From JAXGQD01 sp964574395 (GTDB taxonomy: Bacteria; Bacillota; Clostridia; Saccharofermentanales; Fastidiosipilaceae): DNA of 64,000 nucleotides. The notes below the pieces were generated by a model. The model saw nothing but the letters and a program-made list of their open reading frames with translations, did not search any database and was not told the DNA's origin. Below are positions 43,500 to 53,624 of the stretch, piece by piece (the stretch's first letter is position 1; every line of letters begins with the position of its first letter). Made by a program: the position numbers and the translations under genes. The stretch covers positions 13,629 to 77,628 of the forward strand of contig CAZNNL010000001.1 in the NCBI GenBank assembly GCA_964574395.1. The letters run 5' to 3'.

Positions 43500-45475
43500 C
43501 AACCGACCTCTGTTCCTGCTTCGACTGTTCCGTCGACGGTGAGTAGACGATACTGTCCGTCTTTGCTAATAGCGCAGAGGAGCATGCCGTGCGATTCTTT
43601 ACCGCGGATTTTACGTGGTTTTAGATTCTCGACGAGGATGACCGTTTTGCCAAGCAAATCTTCTGGAGCGTAAGTGTTAGCAATGCCAGAGACAACCTGT
43701 CTGGTTTCGTTTAAGCCAATATTTAATTGAGAACAGAGCAGGCGGTCTGCGCCTTCTACCTTCTCGCATGCTTCAATCACTCCGGTGATTAATTTCACTT
43801 TTTCGAAGTCAGCAAACTCAATCGCAGTGACTACACCTTCGACTTTTTCTTCTTTTACTTCAGGTTTTTCCTCGCTGCTTGCTTGCTCAGCTTCGCTTTG
43901 AGGTAGCAAGGCTTGCATTGCTGCAAGTTCTTTTTCTAAGTCTAAGCGTGGGAAGGCAGGTGCATTAGCTTCTAGCGCTGCTTCTGGTTGCCACAGGCCC
44001 CAGGTTTTCGCTTGATCCCAGGCTAAAGCCTGATCTAGGTCGGACATTTTTAATGCTTGTAAGATGGCTGGCGCGGTTTCGGGCATGAAAGGTTGAATAA
44101 GTACAGCCACAATACGCAAAGATTCGGCAAGATTGGCCAGAACCGTGGCCAAGCGCCCTGCTTGTGCGCTATCTTTGGCTAGTATCCAAGGCGTGCACAG
44201 ATCAATATATTTGTTAGCACTTCCTATAAATTTCCAAATTTCCGCCAAGGCGAGACTGAACTGTAATTTTTCTAATAGTGCTTCTACCTGTCCTGGCAAA
44301 GCCGCAGCTTCCTGCATTAACGCCTCGTCTTGAGGTCCTGCTTCACGTACGTCTGGCAAAACCCCATCAAAGTACTTCTTTATCATGGCAGTGCTACGGC
44401 TGAGGAGATTGCCTAAATCGTTGGCCAAGTCCGAGTTAATACGGTTAACCAAAGCTTCGTTCGAAAAGGCTCCGTCAGCGCCAAAAGGGACTTCTCTGAG
44501 CAGGAAGTAACGAATCGCATCGACACCGTAACGATCACATAAAACGACTGGATCGACAACGTTGCCCATGGACTTGGACATTTTGCCACCCTTGAAAAGT
44601 AGCCAACCATGCCCATAGACTTGCTTGGGTAGGGGCAAATCAAGGCTCATTAATAGTGCCGGCCAGATAAGCGTGTGAAAGCGCACGATTTCTTTTCCAA
44701 CGAGTTGTACGTCTGCGGGCCAGTAATTGGCGAAATCACCGCTTGTCTCGGGGTAACCCAAAGCAGTTATATAGTTGACTAGAGCATCGATCCACACATA
44801 GATAACGTGTTTCTCATTGAAAGGGACTTTGACTCCCCAGTCAAAAGATGTTCTAGACACTGCGAGATCCGCCAGACCTGGCTTGATGAAGTTGTTGATC
44901 ATCTCGTTGGCACGCGAATGTGGTTCAATGAACTCAGGATTGTCTTCAATATGCTTTAGTAAACGGTCTTGATACTTGGATAATTTGAAGAAGTAAGATT
45001 CTTCTTTTGTTAATACGACATCACGCATGCAATCCGGACACTTGCCTTCTTTTAGTTGCGTTTCTGTCCAGAATGCTTCGCACTGTGTACAGTACCAACC
45101 TTCATACTCAGAAAGGTAGATATCACCTTTGTCATAGAGTTTTTGAAAGATGGCTTGTACCGCTGCCTCATGGTAATCGTCAGTTGTGCGAATGAAACGG
45201 TCGTAGGAAATGTTTAATAGACTCCATAAATCGATAATGCCAGCCACAATATTATCTACAAACGCTTTGGGTCCTACACCTGCTTCTTTGGCACGATCTT
45301 GGATTTTTTGACCATGTTCATCCGTGCCCGTCAGAAACATCACGTCATAACCGCGAAGACGCTTGTAGCGCGCCATGGTATCGGCAGCAACGGTGGTGTA
45401 ACTGTGGCCAATGTGGAGGTTTCCACTCGGATAATAAATGGGCGTTGTGATATAAAAACTCTTGTTCTCTGACAT
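43499..45475 (-). CDS. metG: Methionyl-tRNA synthetase
   Basis: Charges tRNA-Met. HIGH motif is in GNLHIGHSYT, the KMSKS motif in GGKMSKSMGN, and a zinc knuckle has the cysteines of CTQC and CPDC. Residues 555-658 form a C-terminal tRNA-binding EMAP/Trbp111-like domain (ITGVIEACEKVEGADRLL), joined by an acidic linker. At 658 residues it matches the Gram-positive form. Confidence 0.96.
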   Translation of the reverse strand: MSENKSFYITTPIYYPSGNLHIGHSYTTVAADTMARYKRLRGYDVMFLTGTDEHGQKIQDRAKEAGVGPKAFVDNIVAGIIDLWSLLNISYDRFIRTTDDYHEAAVQAIFQKLYDKGDIYLSEYEGWYCTQCEAFWTETQLKEGKCPDCMRDVVLTKEESYFFKLSKYQDRLLKHIEDNPEFIEPHSRANEMINNFIKPGLADLAVSRTSFDWGVKVPFNEKHVIYVWIDALVNYITALGYPETSGDFANYWPADVQLVGKEIVRFHTLIWPALLMSLDLPLPKQVYGHGWLLFKGGKMSKSMGNVVDPVVLCDRYGVDAIRYFLLREVPFGADGAFSNEALVNRINSDLANDLGNLLSRSTAMIKKYFDGVLPDVREAGPQDEALMQEAAALPGQVEALLEKLQFSLALAEIWKFIGSANKYIDLCTPWILAKDSAQAGRLATVLANLAESLRIVAVLIQPFMPETAPAILQALKMSDLDQALAWDQAKTWGLWQPEAALEANAPAFPRLDLEKELAAMQALLPQSEAEQASSEEKPEVKEEKVEGVVTAIEFADFEKVKLITGVIEACEKVEGADRLLCSQLNIGLNETRQVVSGIANTYAPEDLLGKTVILVENLKPRKIRGKESHGMLLCAISKDGQYRLLTVDGTVEAGTEVG

Positions 45476-45511
45476 GACTACTTCCTTAACTGTTTTTTGT
45501 ATGCATAATAC

Positions 45512-45949
45512 TTATGCAATGACACCTTTTTGGAGAATAACGTTAGCGTAAAGTGCCGCTTCACTTGTTTGGATAACACAATAGGATGATTTTACTTTGT
45601 CGTAGAAAGCGAAACGTTCCATTTCTTCAACGGGATCATCCAAATTGGGTTCGTGCTTCGCGACGATTTCACGATATTCGTCCCAAATCGGGGTGGCTAC
45701 CGGATCGCCTGGTGTTACTTGCATCAAAGTGACTGGCTTGGGCACATAACTGTCAAGTGGCATAAGGGTCAAAATTGCGTCCAAGATTTCAGGCACACCG
45801 TGCCCTTCCATGTGAATGACGATGCCATTTGCACCCATCGTTTCTCCGGGAAAATTGCCATCACCTATGGTGATGCAATCTGAATGCCCCATTTCGCTTA
45901 GCACGCGCAAAAGTTCAGGTGATAAAATCTTCGGTATTCCTTTTAACAT
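45512..45949 (-). CDS. RbsD/FucU-family sugar mutarotase
   Basis: A 145-residue protein matching the FucU/RbsD fold: LSEMGHSDCITIGDGNFP near the N-terminus with the conserved His and Asp, and PLDSYVPKPVTLMQV in the middle. These enzymes interconvert anomers of fucose or ribose. No sugar operon adjoins it, so the substrate is not known. ATG 45949 has AAGGAG upstream; a longer form starting at 45988 is less likely. Confidence 0.85.
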   Translation of the reverse strand: MLKGIPKILSPELLRVLSEMGHSDCITIGDGNFPGETMGANGIVIHMEGHGVPEILDAILTLMPLDSYVPKPVTLMQVTPGDPVATPIWDEYREIVAKHEPNLDDPVEEMERFAFYDKVKSSYCVIQTSEAALYANVILQKGVIA

Positions 45950-45991
45950 ATCGCTCTCCTTCTCTCTTGTATCGTAATGATTCTCCAAGAT

Positions 45992-46471
45992 TTATTCGCT
46001 AATCTCGATGCTCTTAATTTTCTGTTCTTCTTTCGGGCGGTCTTGAAAACCTGTCGGTGTAGACGCAATCTCATCGACAACATCTAAACCAAGTGTCACT
46101 TCACCGAACGCTGCATATTGGCCGTCAAGGTGAGGTGCGTCAGCGTGCATGATAAAGAACTGGGAGCCTGCAGAATCCGGATGACCAGATCTAGCCATGG
46201 AGAGTACGCCTCTGGTATGTTTGCGCGGGTTATCAACACCATTGGCCGAAAATTCGCCTTTAATCTGATGACCAGGACCACCCATGCCGGTTCCATCTGG
46301 GCAACCGCCTTGGATCATGAAACCTGGGATGATGCGGTGAAAAATGAGGCCATTATAGAAGCCTTTGTTGGCTAAATCGATAAAGTTCTGTACGGAAATA
46401 GGGGCTGTTTCCGGATAGAGTTCAGCTTCGATTACTTTTCCTGAGTCCATTGTGATGATTGCTTTTGCCAT
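45992..46471 (-). CDS. Cyclophilin-type peptidyl-prolyl isomerase
   Basis: A 159-residue cytoplasmic isomerase without signal peptide. The active-site loop is FHRIIPGFMIQGG, followed by GSQFFIMHADAPHLDG and YAAFGEV. It assists protein folding. It begins MAKAIITMDSG, and the start codon overlaps one of the TGGCAAAA copies. Neighbours are pncB and the mutarotase gene. Confidence 0.94.
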   Translation of the reverse strand: MAKAIITMDSGKVIEAELYPETAPISVQNFIDLANKGFYNGLIFHRIIPGFMIQGGCPDGTGMGGPGHQIKGEFSANGVDNPRKHTRGVLSMARSGHPDSAGSQFFIMHADAPHLDGQYAAFGEVTLGLDVVDEIASTPTGFQDRPKEEQKIKSIEISE

Positions 46472-46488
46472 AGTGATTATCTCCTTTA

Positions 46489-47940
46489 TTAACGGTTGTC
46501 TTTATGTAACATGTCGTTCTTAATATCCCATAGTTTTTGAGAAAGGTCGACATAGTAGGTTTGGGGATTTTCGAAACGCTTGATGGAATCCCAGAGTGTA
46601 TCCATCTGTTTGGTGCAGTAGGCACGAATTTCTTCAATGTGACGACGTTCGTAGACGCACTTGCCAGCAACGAAAACGGGTTCCAGAAGTTTTCTCGCTT
46701 CAAAGTTGGTCACTGTTTTTCGCTTCCAGATTTGGACTGGGTCAAAGAGCTCATAACTGTCCGTATCTACTTCCTCACCCGCTACTGTAATCAAGTCAGC
46801 GATTGCCTTGCCGTTCGATTTATCGTAGAGTCTCCAGACTTCTTTGTTGCAGGGGGTAGTAACTTTGGCTAGATTGTCTGAAATCTTCATGCGTGGGATA
46901 ACTTCACCATCGCGTTCGATAGCTGATAGTTTGTAAACACCACCAAAGACAGGTTCTGCACGAGAAGTGATGAGGCGTTCGCCCACACCAAAGCTATCAA
47001 CTTTAGCGCCTTGCACAAGTAAGTCGCGAATAATGTATTCGTCCAAAGCATTGGAGACGGTTATTTTGGTATCCGTGAGCCCTGCTTCATCCATCATGCG
47101 ACGGGATTCTTGGGTGAGGTAGGTGAGGTCGCCGGAGTCGATGCGGATGCCTTTAAGCTTTTTGCCAAGAGGTTCAAGAACTTCTTTAGCCACGCGAATC
47201 GCGTTTGGCACACCCGATTTAAGCGTATTGTAGGTGTCCACGAGAAGCACCGTATTGTCTGGGTAGGACTGAGCATAGGCTTTAAACGCTTCGTATTCAC
47301 TATCGAAAACTTGCACGAAACTGTGCGCCATGGTGCCGGATAAAGGGATGCCAAACTGTTCACCACAGATAGTGCATGAAGTGCCTGCCGCTCCACCGAT
47401 GTAAGCGGCCCTTGCACCAAGCACGGAAGCATCGTAGCCTTGAGCGCGTCTGGCACCGAATTCCATGATCGGTCTACCTTCTGAAGCGCGGGTGATACGT
47501 GCGGCTTTTGTGGCAATCAAGCTCTGATGATTAATGGTTAGAAGAAGCATCGTTTCTATCATCTGTGCCTGAATAATGGGACCACGCACTTTCACGATGG
47601 GTTCAGAAGGAAAGAGGGGTGTCCCTTCCGGGATAGCCCACACATCGCAGACAAAATTAAAGTTATGTAAGTACTCTAAAAATGCTTCATTGAATTGCCC
47701 CGTACTTCTTAGGAAAGTAATATTTTCTTCCGTGAAAGAAAGATTTTGCAAATAATCAATCATTTGCTCGACCCCAGCCATCAAGGCATAGCCGCCATTT
47801 TCAGGGACGGCTCTAAAATAAAGATCGAAGTACGCATAGGTATCGGCAAGCTCACTATCTAAGTAGCTCCGCGACATGGTCAACTCATAAAAGTCAGTCA
47901 ACATCGTTAAATTGGTGCGTTCATTCCAATTGATAAACAT
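46489..47940 (-). CDS. pncB: Nicotinate phosphoribosyltransferase
   Basis: First step of NAD salvage from nicotinate. It has 483 residues. Typical stretches are MLTDFYELTMSRSYL at the N-terminus, EFGARRAQGYDASVLG in the substrate pocket, and KGIRIDSGDLTYLTQESR near residue 270 with the phosphoribosyl-binding Asp. It lies 12 bases after truA and may be cotranscribed with the transporter genes, which would fit vitamin uptake and salvage, although the ECF substrate is unknown. Confidence 0.94.
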   Translation of the reverse strand: MFINWNERTNLTMLTDFYELTMSRSYLDSELADTYAYFDLYFRAVPENGGYALMAGVEQMIDYLQNLSFTEENITFLRSTGQFNEAFLEYLHNFNFVCDVWAIPEGTPLFPSEPIVKVRGPIIQAQMIETMLLLTINHQSLIATKAARITRASEGRPIMEFGARRAQGYDASVLGARAAYIGGAAGTSCTICGEQFGIPLSGTMAHSFVQVFDSEYEAFKAYAQSYPDNTVLLVDTYNTLKSGVPNAIRVAKEVLEPLGKKLKGIRIDSGDLTYLTQESRRMMDEAGLTDTKITVSNALDEYIIRDLLVQGAKVDSFGVGERLITSRAEPVFGGVYKLSAIERDGEVIPRMKISDNLAKVTTPCNKEVWRLYDKSNGKAIADLITVAGEEVDTDSYELFDPVQIWKRKTVTNFEARKLLEPVFVAGKCVYERRHIEEIRAYCTKQMDTLWDSIKRFENPQTYYVDLSQKLWDIKNDMLHKDNR

Positions 47941-47952
47941 AATATTTTCTCC

Positions 47953-48873
47953 TTAAGCTTCAAACAGCTTGTGTGAATAATCCACGGTATCAAGACACAG
48001 ACCTTGCGCAGTCAAGGTCTTACCAGTCATGCGCCGATCTCCTGAGATTAACGCAGTTGTGAGTTGATCCGGGCTGATTTTTCCAAGTCCAACATAGAGT
48101 AAGGAACCTGCGATAATACGCATCATATTATACAAGAATCCCGAACCATGAACAACGATTCTCAGGAGTCCTTCCCCCTCGCTGCTCGCTCTAATAAGGC
48201 GTTTGGCACTGTCCCCGGTTCGTTCAACTAACGCATTCCAACGTCCTTCTTTGATAGAATAATCCTTCGCATTATGAATACTGGCAAAAACACCCCTCTC
48301 CATCTGTTGCAGCTCCACCGCATACAAACGCCTTCTTGTCCCGTTTGTCGGCGGACTGCCCATGGCTTGAAAAGCTGAAAAATCGTGTTCACCGACTAGG
48401 TTTATACATGCGGCAGCCATCATTTCTAAATCGAGTGGCCGCGGCTCATGATAGGCATACCTTATCCACTGTGGGTCTGCTCTGCGCCTGTTTAGGATGG
48501 TGTATGTATACGTTTTACCAAGCGCTTGGAAACGTGCGTTAAAGCGTGGATCAACATCTGCCGCAGCTTGGCAAACTATCGCTTTAGGAAGATGCGCATC
48601 AAGGGCTAAGGGTAGTTTATTAGCAGGGATTCTACAGTTTGTGAAAAAGTTACTGACGTGGCCTTGGGCATGGACGCCAGCATCAGTGCGGCTACAGCCA
48701 TATAGAGTAACGGGATGTCCGCAGACTTTGGTGAGGGCTGTTTCGACGCTTCCTTGTATCGTGGGGGAGTTGGCTTGTTTTTGCCAACCAGAAAAATCAC
48801 TTCCGTCATAAGCGAGAAGTAAAGCAAGATTTCGCCTATCTTCAAGCGTCTGTGTAGCGCTTAATTCCGTCAT
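47953..48873 (-). CDS. truA: tRNA pseudouridine(38-40) synthase
   Basis: Modifies the anticodon arm of tRNAs. The catalytic Asp lies in GCSRTDAGVHAQGHVSNF, and LLAYDGSDFSGWQKQ is the N-terminal signature. At 306 residues it is somewhat longer than usual because of an insert around 195-225. Its ATG overlaps the ecfT stop (ATGA), the standard ecfA-ecfT-truA order of Firmicutes. Confidence 0.95.
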   Translation of the reverse strand: MTELSATQTLEDRRNLALLLAYDGSDFSGWQKQANSPTIQGSVETALTKVCGHPVTLYGCSRTDAGVHAQGHVSNFFTNCRIPANKLPLALDAHLPKAIVCQAAADVDPRFNARFQALGKTYTYTILNRRRADPQWIRYAYHEPRPLDLEMMAAACINLVGEHDFSAFQAMGSPPTNGTRRRLYAVELQQMERGVFASIHNAKDYSIKEGRWNALVERTGDSAKRLIRASSEGEGLLRIVVHGSGFLYNMMRIIAGSLLYVGLGKISPDQLTTALISGDRRMTGKTLTAQGLCLDTVDYSHKLFEA

Positions 48874-49667
48874 AAGAGATATTCCAGTAGGAGAAGCATT
48901 ATGGCTACAGCTACAAAAGCGCCGGCAGCCAAGGCGTCTGACCTTTGATAGTGTAGTTCTTTGAACTTTGTCCGCCCTTCTGCACCGCGGTAACAGCGGG
49001 CTTCCATAGCAACTGCCAGGTCATCGGCACGCTTAAAGGCAGAGACAAAGAGCGGGATCAAAACGGATACCAGGCCTTTCGCCCGTGCAAAAACGCCCCC
49101 CGTATCATAATCCGCGCCGCGTGAAGACTGGGCCTTCATAATTTTGTCCGTCTCCTCAATCAGTGTAGGGACGAAACGCAAAGCAATCGACATCATCATG
49201 GCGAGTTCATGGCTGGGGAAGCCAATTTTTGAGAAAGGCTTTAAGAGCGCTTCGATTGCATCCGCAATCATCAATGGGGTTGTTGATAAGGTTAAGAATA
49301 AAGAGGTCGTCAAAATGAGCAAGAACAGCCGTAAGGCCATGCGCACACCCAAAGTCAAGCCTTCTTGGCTGATACTAAGTGGGCCAAGCTTGACCAGTGA
49401 TTCGCCAGGAATCGCAAAGATATTGATTACGAAAGCAAACAAGGCGATGAAAAGCACCGACTTCAGGGACTTTAGAACCATCTTTACCGGTATGCCGGAA
49501 AGCGCGATAACAGAAAACAAAAATACAACATAAGCCGCTATTGCTAGTGGGCTTTTGAGTAAAAATAGCAACGTCATGAATACCAAAGAAAAAATAAACT
49601 TTAATCTTGGGTCTAAGCGGTGTAGAAAAGAATTGCCAGGATAGTAGTTACCGAGGGCTATATTCAT
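48870..49667 (-). CDS. ecfT: Energy-coupling factor transporter transmembrane protein
   Basis: Integral membrane component that couples the ATPases to substrate-binding S proteins. About five or six membrane segments. The two coupling motifs are visible as SSRGAD and CYRGAEGR on cytoplasmic helices. The ATG overlaps the ecfA stop (ATGA). No S component is encoded nearby, so this is the shared group II module serving several vitamins. Confidence 0.93.
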   Translation of the reverse strand: MNIALGNYYPGNSFLHRLDPRLKFIFSLVFMTLLFLLKSPLAIAAYVVFLFSVIALSGIPVKMVLKSLKSVLFIALFAFVINIFAIPGESLVKLGPLSISQEGLTLGVRMALRLFLLILTTSLFLTLSTTPLMIADAIEALLKPFSKIGFPSHELAMMMSIALRFVPTLIEETDKIMKAQSSRGADYDTGGVFARAKGLVSVLIPLFVSAFKRADDLAVAMEARCYRGAEGRTKFKELHYQRSDALAAGAFVAVAIMLLLLEYLL

Positions 49668-51475
49668 AAATCACCCTCCTTGGCCTTGGCGGCTTGGGCT
49701 TGCTCCAGTAAAGCATAAACAGCGGCTCTAGCACTATATTTAGCACAATCAAGTTCTGGGTAGTCTCCTTTAAAGCGTTCTAAAAACCTTTGCGACCCAG
49801 GTATCGAAAGCGCATATGACTTGACGCGTTCGTCTTGTTCAAAAATCGCTTTGGGTGTGTCGAGCATGACTTGTTCACCATGATATAAGAGCAAAATTCT
49901 ATCTGACATTCTTGCCAGGTCTTCCATACTATGCGATACCAAAATAACTGTGGTCCCTTGTTCTTTCAAGGTCCGCACATAGCCCAGAATTTCTTCTCTG
50001 CCAGCAGGATCTAAACCAGCCGCGGGCTCATCCAGTATCAAAACATCTGGATGCATGGCCAGTATGCCCGCTATGGCTACGCGACGCTTCTGCCCGCCCG
50101 AAAGTTCAAATGGCGACCTTTCCAGAATTTCTTCGTCTAAGCGCACGATGCGCAAGGCTTCCTCAATACGGGAAGCAATTTCTTCCTGTGGTACCCCCAT
50201 CTTTTCAGGGCCAAAAGCAATGTCTTCTCTGACCGTAGCGGCAAAAAGCTGATGCTCTGGATATTGAAAGAGCAAGCTAACATGCTTTCTTACCGCGCGA
50301 ATGTCTTTAACTTCTTTCAAATCGTAGTTAAGTATTTTTATGCTACCTTCTTGGATACGCAGCAAGCCATTTAGATGCTGTACAAGGGTAGATTTACCCG
50401 AACCGGAATGGCCCATAATGCCAAAAATCTCACCACGATACAAGTCAAAATTAATGTTGTGCAAAGCTTTGGGACTGACTGCATCTTTGCCCCTTCCAAG
50501 CGTGTAATCGTAGCTTAAATTACGCACTTGAACGATGGCATCTTCAGTAGTATGCGCAATGCTTTCTTTTTTGGGATTATCTAGCTGCAATTTAGCAAAG
50601 GCAGCCGTCAGTTCTTGCGCAGATGCTTTGTCAATGATTGTTCTAATGACCGCTTCTGCGCCGTGCCGCGTTGAGGCAGCGCCGACGGCATAGTCCTGTG
50701 CTAGCAACCTCGAAAAATCGTAACAAATGGCCGTATGGATAGGCACATCTAGTCCCAACTGCCGAATTTGATCTACATGATGAAAAATCTCCGGAGGGGT
50801 TCCCGAGATAAGGATTTTTCCTTCATGCATGACAAAGACGCGGTCAGCTAACAAAACCTCTTTCATGTCATGCGTGATATTAATAATAGTCATGCCTGTT
50901 TCATCGCGAAGCTTCATCACGAGCTCCATAAAACTACGTCGTGACTGTGGGTCCAGCATGGATGTCGCTTCATCTAAAATGAGACACTTGGGTTGCATGG
51001 CCAAGACACCCGCTATGGCCAATTTTTGTTTTTGACCACCCGAAAGCTCGGAGGGCATTTTATGTGCCATCTCAGACAGACCAACATATGCTAGTGCCGT
51101 ATCAACGCGCTGTCTGATTTCGGCGGAAGGGACACCCAAATTCTCAGGGCCGAATGCGACATCTTCTTCAACTGTTGTTGCAACAATCTGGTTGTCAGGA
51201 TTCTGAAAGACCATCCCACATAAGGCGCGAATTTGCCAAATATCTTCTTCACGATCAGTCCTGAGAGAAGCAACCACAATAGAGCCACCCAAGGGTTGTT
51301 CTAAAGCATTAATCAAACGCGCTAAGGTAGACTTACCGGAACCATTTCTTCCTAAGACTGCCACATGACTTCCTTGCTCAATATTAAAGCTCAGCTGATC
51401 CAACGCAAGGCGCAAAGGTGTCTCAGACGGATCATATGAAAAGCTGACGCTATCAATTTCTATATAGTTTGGCAA
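49664..51475 (-). CDS. ecfA: Fused EcfA1-EcfA2 ATPase of the ECF transporter
   Basis: A single 603-residue protein with two ABC ATPase domains. Domain 1 has Walker A GRNGSGKST (42-50), LSGGQ (144-148) and Walker B CLILDEA. Domain 2 has Walker A GHSGSGKST (355-363), LSGGQKRR and LILDEPAAGLDP. A linker of about 70 residues joins them. In most Firmicutes the two ATPases are separate genes. The start is TTG 51475 with GAGGTGG seven bases upstream. Confidence 0.93.
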   Translation of the reverse strand: MPNYIEIDSVSFSYDPSETPLRLALDQLSFNIEQGSHVAVLGRNGSGKSTLARLINALEQPLGGSIVVASLRTDREEDIWQIRALCGMVFQNPDNQIVATTVEEDVAFGPENLGVPSAEIRQRVDTALAYVGLSEMAHKMPSELSGGQKQKLAIAGVLAMQPKCLILDEATSMLDPQSRRSFMELVMKLRDETGMTIINITHDMKEVLLADRVFVMHEGKILISGTPPEIFHHVDQIRQLGLDVPIHTAICYDFSRLLAQDYAVGAASTRHGAEAVIRTIIDKASAQELTAAFAKLQLDNPKKESIAHTTEDAIVQVRNLSYDYTLGRGKDAVSPKALHNINFDLYRGEIFGIMGHSGSGKSTLVQHLNGLLRIQEGSIKILNYDLKEVKDIRAVRKHVSLLFQYPEHQLFAATVREDIAFGPEKMGVPQEEIASRIEEALRIVRLDEEILERSPFELSGGQKRRVAIAGILAMHPDVLILDEPAAGLDPAGREEILGYVRTLKEQGTTVILVSHSMEDLARMSDRILLLYHGEQVMLDTPKAIFEQDERVKSYALSIPGSQRFLERFKGDYPELDCAKYSARAAVYALLEQAQAAKAKEGDL

Positions 51476-51508
51476 AACAAAGCCACCTCGTAAATGAAAT
51501 AGTACATT

Positions 51509-51537
51509 AAAAAAGGAGCAGCGTGTACCCTGCTCCC
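51509..51537 (-). terminator. Terminator of the ribosomal protein operon
   Basis: Minus strand stem GGAGCAG/CTGCTCC with an eight-base loop followed by six T, about 50 bases past rplQ. It lies only about 35 bases before ecfA, so the transporter genes rely on read-through or a promoter within this short gap. Confidence 0.9.
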
Positions 51538-51588
51538 ATATTTATTGCGTTACTTGCACTTATTCTAATCCGCGAAGGTATAAGGCGC

Positions 51589-52113
51589 TTAGACAAGCTC
51601 CAAAATAGCCATCTCAGCAGCATCGCCTCTACGAGGTCCAATGTTGATTAGTCTTGTGTAGCCACCGCTGCGATTCGCATATTTGGGTGCCACTTGCTCA
51701 AACACAAAGTTGCTGGGATTGATAACTTCGCCTTTAGCACTAACACTCTTGACAAGCCACTTCATCATTTGTTTACGGGCTGCAAGGCGGCTGGGGTTGT
51801 CAACTTGAACCATCTTAGTTTTCAGTTCACGTTCCACTACGTCGTAGCGTTTACCAGCTTCTGTCTTTTTAGAGACCAATAGCTTGCGTCCTTTTGAATC
51901 TAGCTTGGCAGATGAGCTAAGAATTTCACGTGTAGTAAAATTATCTTTCTCTTTCACGGCCAGGGTGATAATCTTTTCGGCGATTTTCTCAACTTCTTTA
52001 GCACGAGTAACCGTGGTAGTAACTTTACCGTTAACTAACAAAGTCGTAACCATACCACGCAGTATTGACAGGCGAATATCCGGTGTTTTGCCTAATTTAC
52101 GATGTCCGGGCAT
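51589..52113 (-). CDS. rplQ: 50S ribosomal protein L17 (bL17) with internal insert
   Basis: Large-subunit protein. It begins [20 protein letters not shown] and ends [26 protein letters not shown], both conserved. It has 174 residues instead of about 115-130; the extra residues lie in the middle (about 65-140), where the sequence is Lys-rich. Last gene of the ribosomal operon. Confidence 0.96.
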   Translation of the reverse strand: MPGHRKLGKTPDIRLSILRGMVTTLLVNGKVTTTVTRAKEVEKIAEKIITLAVKEKDNFTTREILSSSAKLDSKGRKLLVSKKTEAGKRYDVVERELKTKMVQVDNPSRLAARKQMMKWLVKSVSAKGEVINPSNFVFEQVAPKYANRSGGYTRLINIGPRRGDAAEMAILELV

Positions 52114-52149
52114 TATTTCTTCCTCCTCAAGTTATGAAAACTAAGTTTC

Positions 52150-53109
52150 TTACAGTTGCTGGTTGCTTGGCGCTAATGAAAGGCCTTGCTCTTCCAGCTT
52201 TTGGACCACTTCTTCGAGTGATTTTTTACCAAGGTTGCGCACCTTCATCATGTCTTCTTCAGATCGAACGGTTAAATCACCAACCGTGTTGATGGCAGCG
52301 CGTTTTAGGCAGTTGTATGTACGGACAGAAAAATCCATATCTTCGATTGCGGTATCTAAGAAACCGTTACCCTCGCCTTTTTCTTCGCTAGGATTAAACT
52401 CTGCATTGGTTTCAATTTCTGTTAGACCAATGAAAAGCTGTAAGTGATCGGTAAGAATATGGGCAGCTTCGGTTAGCGCGTTATCCGCTAATATGCTACC
52501 GTCTGTCCAAACTTCAAGACTTAGCTTGTCATAGTCAGTAATTTGTCCAACACGGGTATCCTCAACGGTATAGTTCACTTTCCTTACAGGTGTGAAAATA
52601 GAGTCAATGGGGATAACACCAATAGGTTGGTTAGGCCATTTGTTCATATCTGTGCTGTTGTAGCCACGGCCAGGACTAATGGTCATTTCGATGAAGACAC
52701 GTCCTTCACCATTTAAGTTGCAAATGACATGGTCCTTGTTAATGATTTCAACTTCATCATCTGTCACGATGTCACCAGCAGTCACCACGCCAATACGTCC
52801 CTCGTCTGTACTGAGATAGACAGTTTTGGGGCCATCGATATGTAATTTTGAACGAATACCCTTAATATTTAGGATAATTTCGGTCATATCTTCAATCACA
52901 CCTTTGACGGTTGAAAATTCGTGGTAAACGCCTTCAACACGGATAGCCGTTACGGCTGCTCCAGGTAATGAAGAAAGTAAGACGCGGCGAAGCGAATTAC
53001 CAAGTGTTCTACCATAACCACGCTCTAGCGGTTCGACGATAAATTTACCGTAGGATCCGTCTTCACTAAACTCAATTGTTTCGATCTGGGGTTTATTAAA
53101 CTCGATCAT
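52150..53109 (-). CDS. rpoA: DNA-directed RNA polymerase subunit alpha
   Basis: Assembly platform of RNA polymerase. Residues 1-230 are the dimerising N-terminal domain ([20 protein letters not shown]). Residues 250-319 are the DNA- and regulator-binding C-terminal domain with the helix-hairpin-helix [15 protein letters not shown]. It directly follows rpsK; rpsD, which usually lies between them, is not present. Confidence 0.98.
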   Translation of the reverse strand: MIEFNKPQIETIEFSEDGSYGKFIVEPLERGYGRTLGNSLRRVLLSSLPGAAVTAIRVEGVYHEFSTVKGVIEDMTEIILNIKGIRSKLHIDGPKTVYLSTDEGRIGVVTAGDIVTDDEVEIINKDHVICNLNGEGRVFIEMTISPGRGYNSTDMNKWPNQPIGVIPIDSIFTPVRKVNYTVEDTRVGQITDYDKLSLEVWTDGSILADNALTEAAHILTDHLQLFIGLTEIETNAEFNPSEEKGEGNGFLDTAIEDMDFSVRTYNCLKRAAINTVGDLTVRSEEDMMKVRNLGKKSLEEVVQKLEEQGLSLAPSNQQL

Positions 53110-53206
53110 GATTTCCTCCTACTGATCTGTACCTAAGATTTTTTGTATGCCTTCGCGCTTAATACGAAATGACTATACGTAAATGCGTGTTAACGATCAG
53201 TATCAG

Positions 53207-53608
53207 TTAGACACGTCTTCTCTTAGGAGGACGGCAGCCATTATGTGGGATGGGGGTAACGTCCTTGATGTAGGTTACTTCAATACCAGCAGTTTGCAAT
53301 GCACGAATCGCAGACTCACGGCCTGAGCCAGGTCCTTTGACGTACACTTCAATTGAACGCATGCCGTGTTCATAAGCAGTTTTAGCTGCTGCTTCCGCTG
53401 CCATTTGTGCTGCGAAAGGTGTTCCCTTTCTGGAGCCTTTCATGCCCATTCCACCGGCGCTTGCCCAGGAAATCGCATTTCCGCTCGGATCAGTAATGGT
53501 AACAATTGTATTATTAAAGGTCGAATGAATATGGGCAGAGCCCTTTTCAATATTCTTCCTATCTCTTCTTCTGGGTCTTGCTGTTTGTTTATTTGTGGTT
53601 TTAGCCAT
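53207..53608 (-). CDS. rpsK: 30S ribosomal protein S11 (uS11)
   Basis: Platform protein of the small subunit, 133 residues. [15 protein letters not shown] and [16 protein letters not shown] are conserved, and the C-terminus is the basic [13 protein letters not shown]. It lies 16 bases after rpsM. Confidence 0.98.
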   Translation of the reverse strand: MAKTTNKQTARPRRRDRKNIEKGSAHIHSTFNNTIVTITDPSGNAISWASAGGMGMKGSRKGTPFAAQMAAEAAAKTAYEHGMRSIEVYVKGPGSGRESAIRALQTAGIEVTYIKDVTPIPHNGCRPPKRRRV

Positions 53609-53624
53609 GCCCTATAGTCTCCTT

